Positions 14,610 to 18,190 of a stretch of 18,190 nt of DNA are shown here, piece after piece. Every line of letters begins with the position of its first letter. Within the stretch, counting starts at the first letter, position 1. The notes below the pieces were generated by a model. The model was not told the origin of the DNA, searched no databases, and saw only the letters and a program-made list of their open reading frames with translations. The stretch comes from an uncultured Clostridia bacterium (lineage in GTDB: Bacteria; Bacillota; Clostridia; TANB77; CAG-508). The translations under genes were made by a program, and so were the position numbers. The DNA lies in assembly GCA_947624925.1 (NCBI GenBank), contig CANQMG010000023.1:1-18190 (forward strand). Direction: 5' to 3'.

Positions 14610-15647
14610 TTATGCATTTGAGCCTTCTGGTGATTCCCCTTCTAGATTGTTATCTTCTTTATTTTTTTTATCTTTTTTAGGCTTATTTTCATTTTCTTTA
14701 TCTTTATCTTTTTCTTTTTCATCTTTATTTTCTTCATCTTTTATAATTTCGTCTTTAATTTTTTTATGTTTCTCTTGTAGCTTTATTAGTTCCATTTGAC
14801 GATTTATAAAATCAGATTTTATGATAAATATAGCAACAATTACATATATATATGAGATGGCATTATACATCCAATCAAAATATTTTATTTCAAAACCTGT
14901 AAATATATTTACTACTGTATAAATAATATTTAGCATAACAGACAATGTTAAAGCATGCACACCTATATTAAAACTAGGACCAAATTTCATTCTCATTTTT
15001 GATAGCAATGAAACTAATCTTGCTAATATTGCTAAAATAAACGCATCTAATAATAATGTAATAAAATAAATTGGATATAAATATATAAACAAAATTGCAA
15101 AAATAACAATACAAACTAAAACTTTATTTACATTTGATATATATTCTATTAAAGTATTTTTATCAAAATTTCCTATATTATAACTTTCTGAAATATCTGA
15201 ATAATTATATTCTACTTTACCAGTTATTGATGGATTCTGCAGAATTATTCTATCCTTTAAAATTAGAATAGCAATATTATTTGATTTAACTTGTTCATCA
15301 TATTTTTCTAAATCATCTATATTAGATTTTGTATCTATTATAATGATTTGCGAAGAGTCATTTTGCTTTAATTCTATTGTTTTTTCTTCTTCAAAATTTA
15401 ATATATTATTTTCAAATTTAAAATAAGGTAATTCATCTTTTATATAGCTAAATATATTTTTAAAACCTTGTATATATTGATATGTAAGAGCAATACATAA
15501 GATTGAAGTAAAAATCAATACAAGCTTTAATGCATATTTAATTGCATCAGAAGTTTTTTCTAAAGCAAAATCCTCATACTTATCGAAATCATTTATACTT
15601 TTTAATACTTTTTTAAAAAATCCTAACTTATTTTCATCATTTGACAT
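14610..15647 (-). CDS. DUF1189-like multi-pass membrane protein
   Basis: The 345-residue protein has a cytoplasmic N-terminus and a membrane helix at about 37-58. An outside domain of about 115 residues contains IIIIDT at 101-106. Four further helices lie at roughly 174-195, 195-215, 230-250 and 258-277. This layout, with the outside domain and its Ile-Ile-Asp-Thr strand, matches the DUF1189 family of Firmicutes; function is unknown. The last 55 residues are almost purely charged (Lys, Glu, Asp, Asn), likely a disordered cytoplasmic tail. The ATG has GAGGTG seven bases upstream. It sits between cysS and ftsH in what looks like one operon, so a link to membrane-protein turnover by FtsH is conceivable but unproven. 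Confidence 0.78.
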   Translation of the reverse strand: MSNDENKLGFFKKVLKSINDFDKYEDFALEKTSDAIKYALKLVLIFTSILCIALTYQYIQGFKNIFSYIKDELPYFKFENNILNFEEEKTIELKQNDSSQIIIIDTKSNIDDLEKYDEQVKSNNIAILILKDRIILQNPSITGKVEYNYSDISESYNIGNFDKNTLIEYISNVNKVLVCIVIFAILFIYLYPIYFITLLLDAFILAILARLVSLLSKMRMKFGPSFNIGVHALTLSVMLNIIYTVVNIFTGFEIKYFDWMYNAISYIYVIVAIFIIKSDFINRQMELIKLQEKHKKIKDEIIKDEENKDEKEKDKDKENENKPKKDKKNKEDNNLEGESPEGSNA

Positions 15648-15710
15648 TATATTTCACCTCATACAATATTTTGTTGCAATATTATTATTTCTTTTTTATT
15701 AAATTTTTAT

Positions 15711-17096
15711 TTATATTTTTTCTATTATTGCCCCATCTTTTGTATCTTTAACAATATATCCTTGTAAACTTATTTGCTCTCTTAATTTATCAGATAAATC
15801 CCAATTTTTTTCTTTTCTTGCTATTTCTCTTTTATTTATTAATTCCTGTACTTCATTTGGAATTTCTTCTGAAAATTCTTCATCTTTATCTAATTGAAGT
15901 CCTAAAACTTCATCAAACTTTAATAACAAATTTGATAACTGTATTGATTTTTTAGGATATCTTACTATATCCCAAACAACACTCATAGCTAAAGGCATAT
16001 TCAAATCGTCATTTATTGCCTCCATAAATTTTTGCTCATAATCATTTATAACGTTTTCTTCAATTTGTTCGTTTCCTTCTTGATGTTTCTTTAATCCTTC
16101 TTTTAATCTTTTTAATGATATTTTTGCTGTATCTAACGCTTCCCAAGTAAAGTTTATTTTTTTTCTATAATGTGATGCAAAATTAAACATTTTGTAATCT
16201 AATGGACTATATCCTTTTTCTTTTAAATCTTTTAAAGTATACAAATTATTTAAACTTTTTGACATTTTCTTACCATCTACTTGTAAAAATTCAACATGCA
16301 TCCAATAATGAGCTGGTATTTTTCCACAATATCCTTTTCCTTGAGCAATCTCGTTCTCATGATGAACTGGTATATGGTCAATTCCGCCAGTATGAATATC
16401 AAACTCATCACCTAAATATTTATTGCTCATTGCAGAACATTCTAAATGCCAACCTGGATAACATTCTCCCCAAAAGGTATCCCATTTCATTAAATGATTT
16501 TTTGGAGCTTTTATCCAAATTGCAAAGTCAGTTGCATTTTTCTTGTTTTTATCAAACTCTACCCTTGCTCCTGCTATTTGATTTTCTGCGTTTATATTAG
16601 ATAATACGCCATACTTATCTAGCTTTGATGTATCAAAATATATTGTATTTTCTGTTTCATATGCATATCCATTCTCTATTATTTTTTTAACATATTCTTC
16701 CATAACTTTTATATGTTCTGTTGCTCTTGCTATAACATCTGGCATATCAATATTCAATTTTTTCATGTCCTCTAGAAATATGTTTGTATAAAAATCTGCA
16801 ATTTTAAATGGATCTTTATGTTCTCTTCTGGCAGCCTTTATCATTTTGTCTTCGCCTTCATCTGCATCTGAAACCAAATGACCTACATCTGTTATATTCA
16901 TAACATGTTTAATTCTATATCCATTATATTTTAAAACTCTTCTTAATGTATCCATAAAAAGATAAGCTCTTAGGTTTCCAATATGAGCAAAATCATACAC
17001 TGTTGGTCCACAAGTATATATTTTTACTTCTTTTTCATGAATTGGTTTAAATACCTGTTTATCTCTTGTTAATGTATTATATATAGATAATTCCAT
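15711..17096 (-). CDS. cysS: Cysteinyl-tRNA synthetase
   Basis: CysRS charges tRNA-Cys. The 461-residue protein has the family length. It shows HIGN at 38-41 and KMSKS at 277-281. The zinc site that selects cysteine is Cys29, Cys220, His245 and Glu249 (HHENEIAQ). The C-terminal part ends with the anticodon-binding helices. The ATG is preceded by AAGGA about ten bases upstream, inside the 20-bp gap after the penicillin-binding protein gene, so it is probably co-transcribed with it. No leader or T-box fits in that gap; if cysteine-responsive control exists, it must lie upstream of the window. Confidence 0.97.
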   Translation of the reverse strand: MELSIYNTLTRDKQVFKPIHEKEVKIYTCGPTVYDFAHIGNLRAYLFMDTLRRVLKYNGYRIKHVMNITDVGHLVSDADEGEDKMIKAARREHKDPFKIADFYTNIFLEDMKKLNIDMPDVIARATEHIKVMEEYVKKIIENGYAYETENTIYFDTSKLDKYGVLSNINAENQIAGARVEFDKNKKNATDFAIWIKAPKNHLMKWDTFWGECYPGWHLECSAMSNKYLGDEFDIHTGGIDHIPVHHENEIAQGKGYCGKIPAHYWMHVEFLQVDGKKMSKSLNNLYTLKDLKEKGYSPLDYKMFNFASHYRKKINFTWEALDTAKISLKRLKEGLKKHQEGNEQIEENVINDYEQKFMEAINDDLNMPLAMSVVWDIVRYPKKSIQLSNLLLKFDEVLGLQLDKDEEFSEEIPNEVQELINKREIARKEKNWDLSDKLREQISLQGYIVKDTKDGAIIEKI

Positions 17097-17116
17097 ATAA
17101 TTAATTTCCTTTCCTT

Positions 17117-18190
17117 TTAAGTAGTTACAGCATTTTTTGCTGTATTTGTATTATTGGTTGTAGTATTATTGACAGATGAGTTTGTATTAGGTGGTGTTAC
17201 AGGTTTAGGAGTATCAGTAGATGTACTTTTTACATTTACAGTTCTTTTTACATTTGCTATATTTCCTGCCAAATCTGTAACAGAATATGTTATTATATAT
17301 GTTCCTGCTTTTTTAGTGTCAACAGTTCCTGAAACTGTTATTTTGCTTGTTATATCACCATCAATGTCATCTGTTGCCGTGGCTCCTAATTCTGTATAAA
17401 CTGAATTTAATTCTAAGTTTATAATAGGATTTCCTTTTAATGTTATTACTGGTGCAACTTCATCTTTAAATTCTTCATCACATTTATCTGTTGGAAGCAT
17501 ATATTTAGCATCTCCAGCTTTTTCCCAAACTTTTTTATCTGTTTGTCTTGTTATAAATACTTTTGTTTCCTTTTCCTTGCAATTTTCATTAGCTAATTTA
17601 TTAGTTTTTTTACATATTTCTGCCTCTACATGACAAGTACAACTTTTATTTGGTACAGTACCTTTTACAAAATACTCTGTATAAACTCTACTTCCTCTTT
17701 GATCTTTTTTACAAAGATCTGTAGCAAGCATGCCGGAATCCTTACATATAACTGCTGTAACTATATTATCAGGTTTTTCAAACTTTTTTTTCTCTAAACC
17801 TTTATGAATATCTTTCATAACATTAGACCATATAGTGTTTGAATGATAAGCAGTTGCAGCCTCGTTTTTATCAAATCCATACCATACAGATGCTGTATAA
17901 TATGGTGTAAAACCGCAAAGCCATTTATCATAATTATCATTTGTTGTTCCAGTTTTTGCAGCAACATCCATTCCTGATATTTTTGCCATCGTTGCTGTTC
18001 CTCCAGAACCATTTACAGGTTCTGTTAATAGTTCTTTCAAAATATATGAATTCTGTTCAGAAAAAACTCTTTTAGTTTCTTGTTTTGGTTCTAAGATTGT
18101 TTTACCTGTTGAATCTACAACTTTAGTATAAAATGTTGGGCTAATATATTCTCCATCATTTGCAATACAAGCATAAGCAGCTGCCATTTC
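17117..18190 (-). CDS. Class A penicillin-binding protein (PBP1A-like), C-terminal part, with Ig-like tail
   Basis: The frame is open to the right edge, so the 5' part (membrane anchor, glycosyltransferase and most of the transpeptidase) lies outside. The visible part begins EMAAAYACIANDGEY, a typical late transpeptidase segment. The KTGT motif (AAKTGTTND) is about residue 78, and WYGFDKN follows. A cysteine-rich stretch (VICKDSGMLATDLC, CTCHVEAEIC) is common after the transpeptidase domain in Clostridia. Then comes an Ig-like DUF5011-type domain (APVITLKG to KRTVNV, about 75 residues) and a Ser/Thr/Asn/Pro-rich tail ending in AVTT. Its job is peptidoglycan polymerisation and cross-linking outside the membrane; the tail probably contacts the wall. 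The first in-frame ATG is internal and not a start. Confidence 0.92.
   Translation of the reverse strand, partial: EMAAAYACIANDGEYISPTFYTKVVDSTGKTILEPKQETKRVFSEQNSYILKELLTEPVNGSGGTATMAKISGMDVAAKTGTTNDNYDKWLCGFTPYYTASVWYGFDKNEAATAYHSNTIWSNVMKDIHKGLEKKKFEKPDNIVTAVICKDSGMLATDLCKKDQRGSRVYTEYFVKGTVPNKSCTCHVEAEICKKTNKLANENCKEKETKVFITRQTDKKVWEKAGDAKYMLPTDKCDEEFKDEVAPVITLKGNPIINLELNSVYTELGATATDDIDGDITSKITVSGTVDTKKAGTYIITYSVTDLAGNIANVKRTVNVKSTSTDTPKPVTPPNTNSSVNNTTTNNTNTAKNAVTT

Noticed and set aside
14700..14780. Simple-sequence repeat in the DUF1189-like gene
   Set aside because: The T/C-rich tract encodes a charged Lys/Glu/Asp tail with irregular codons; there is no exact tandem unit that would suggest phase variation.
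16202..16600. A 132-codon plus-strand frame inside cysS
   Set aside because: The cysS motifs (KMSKS, zinc ligands) lie on the other strand and no start signal supports it.

Overview
The window is AT-rich, gene-dense and almost entirely coded on the minus strand. It looks like housekeeping chromosome of a low-GC Firmicute, most likely an uncultivated gut-type member of the Clostridia. The grounds are strong GGAGG ribosome-binding sites, consensus TTGAnn-17-TATAAT promoters, the miaB-mutS pair, a DUF1189-like protein, a PBP1A-like protein with an Ig-like tail, and a short type of alanyl-tRNA synthetase. I see no phage, insertion sequence with an intact transposase, CRISPR array or rRNA.

Reading from right to left (the direction of most transcription): the 3' part of a penicillin-binding protein gene enters at the right edge and runs into cysS, a DUF1189-like membrane protein and ftsH, probably one operon. 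Next is a small accessory island (about 12307-12735). It holds a lone RelB/DinJ-type antitoxin gene with its own promoter, bracketed by two near-identical 41-bp copies of a palindromic REP-like repeat. The only plus-strand gene, an RluA-family pseudouridine synthase, converges on this island. It starts divergently from metG and may be translated from a leaderless mRNA.

The metG operon continues through a P-loop (d)NMP-kinase-like protein, a GtrA-type membrane protein, a polyprenyl-phosphate glycosyltransferase (GT2) and a VTT/TVP38 membrane protein. The genes overlap or nearly touch, so translation is probably coupled. The last three suggest lipid-linked sugar transfer and handling at the cell envelope. 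Then alaS (short, without the C-Ala domain), a HIT-family hydrolase, a 53-residue membrane protein with a perfect consensus promoter, and rpmE with a clear terminator. Last come miaB (TTG start) and mutS (2-nt gap), and a tRNA-Leu gene with its own promoter at the left edge.

The points most worth a second look are these. The tRNA-Leu has a normal 5' half, but its 3' side does not fold as a standard tRNA inside the window. A 21-bp direct repeat brackets the editing domain of alaS and would give an in-frame truncated product if recombined. An orphan antitoxin sits between paired REP repeats. A microprotein has the strongest promoter of the window. Three aminoacyl-tRNA synthetase genes (alaS, metG, cysS) lie here, and for alaS and metG the short mapped leaders leave no room for a T-box. 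No convincing novel multi-gene system was found; most of the window is ordinary core genome.
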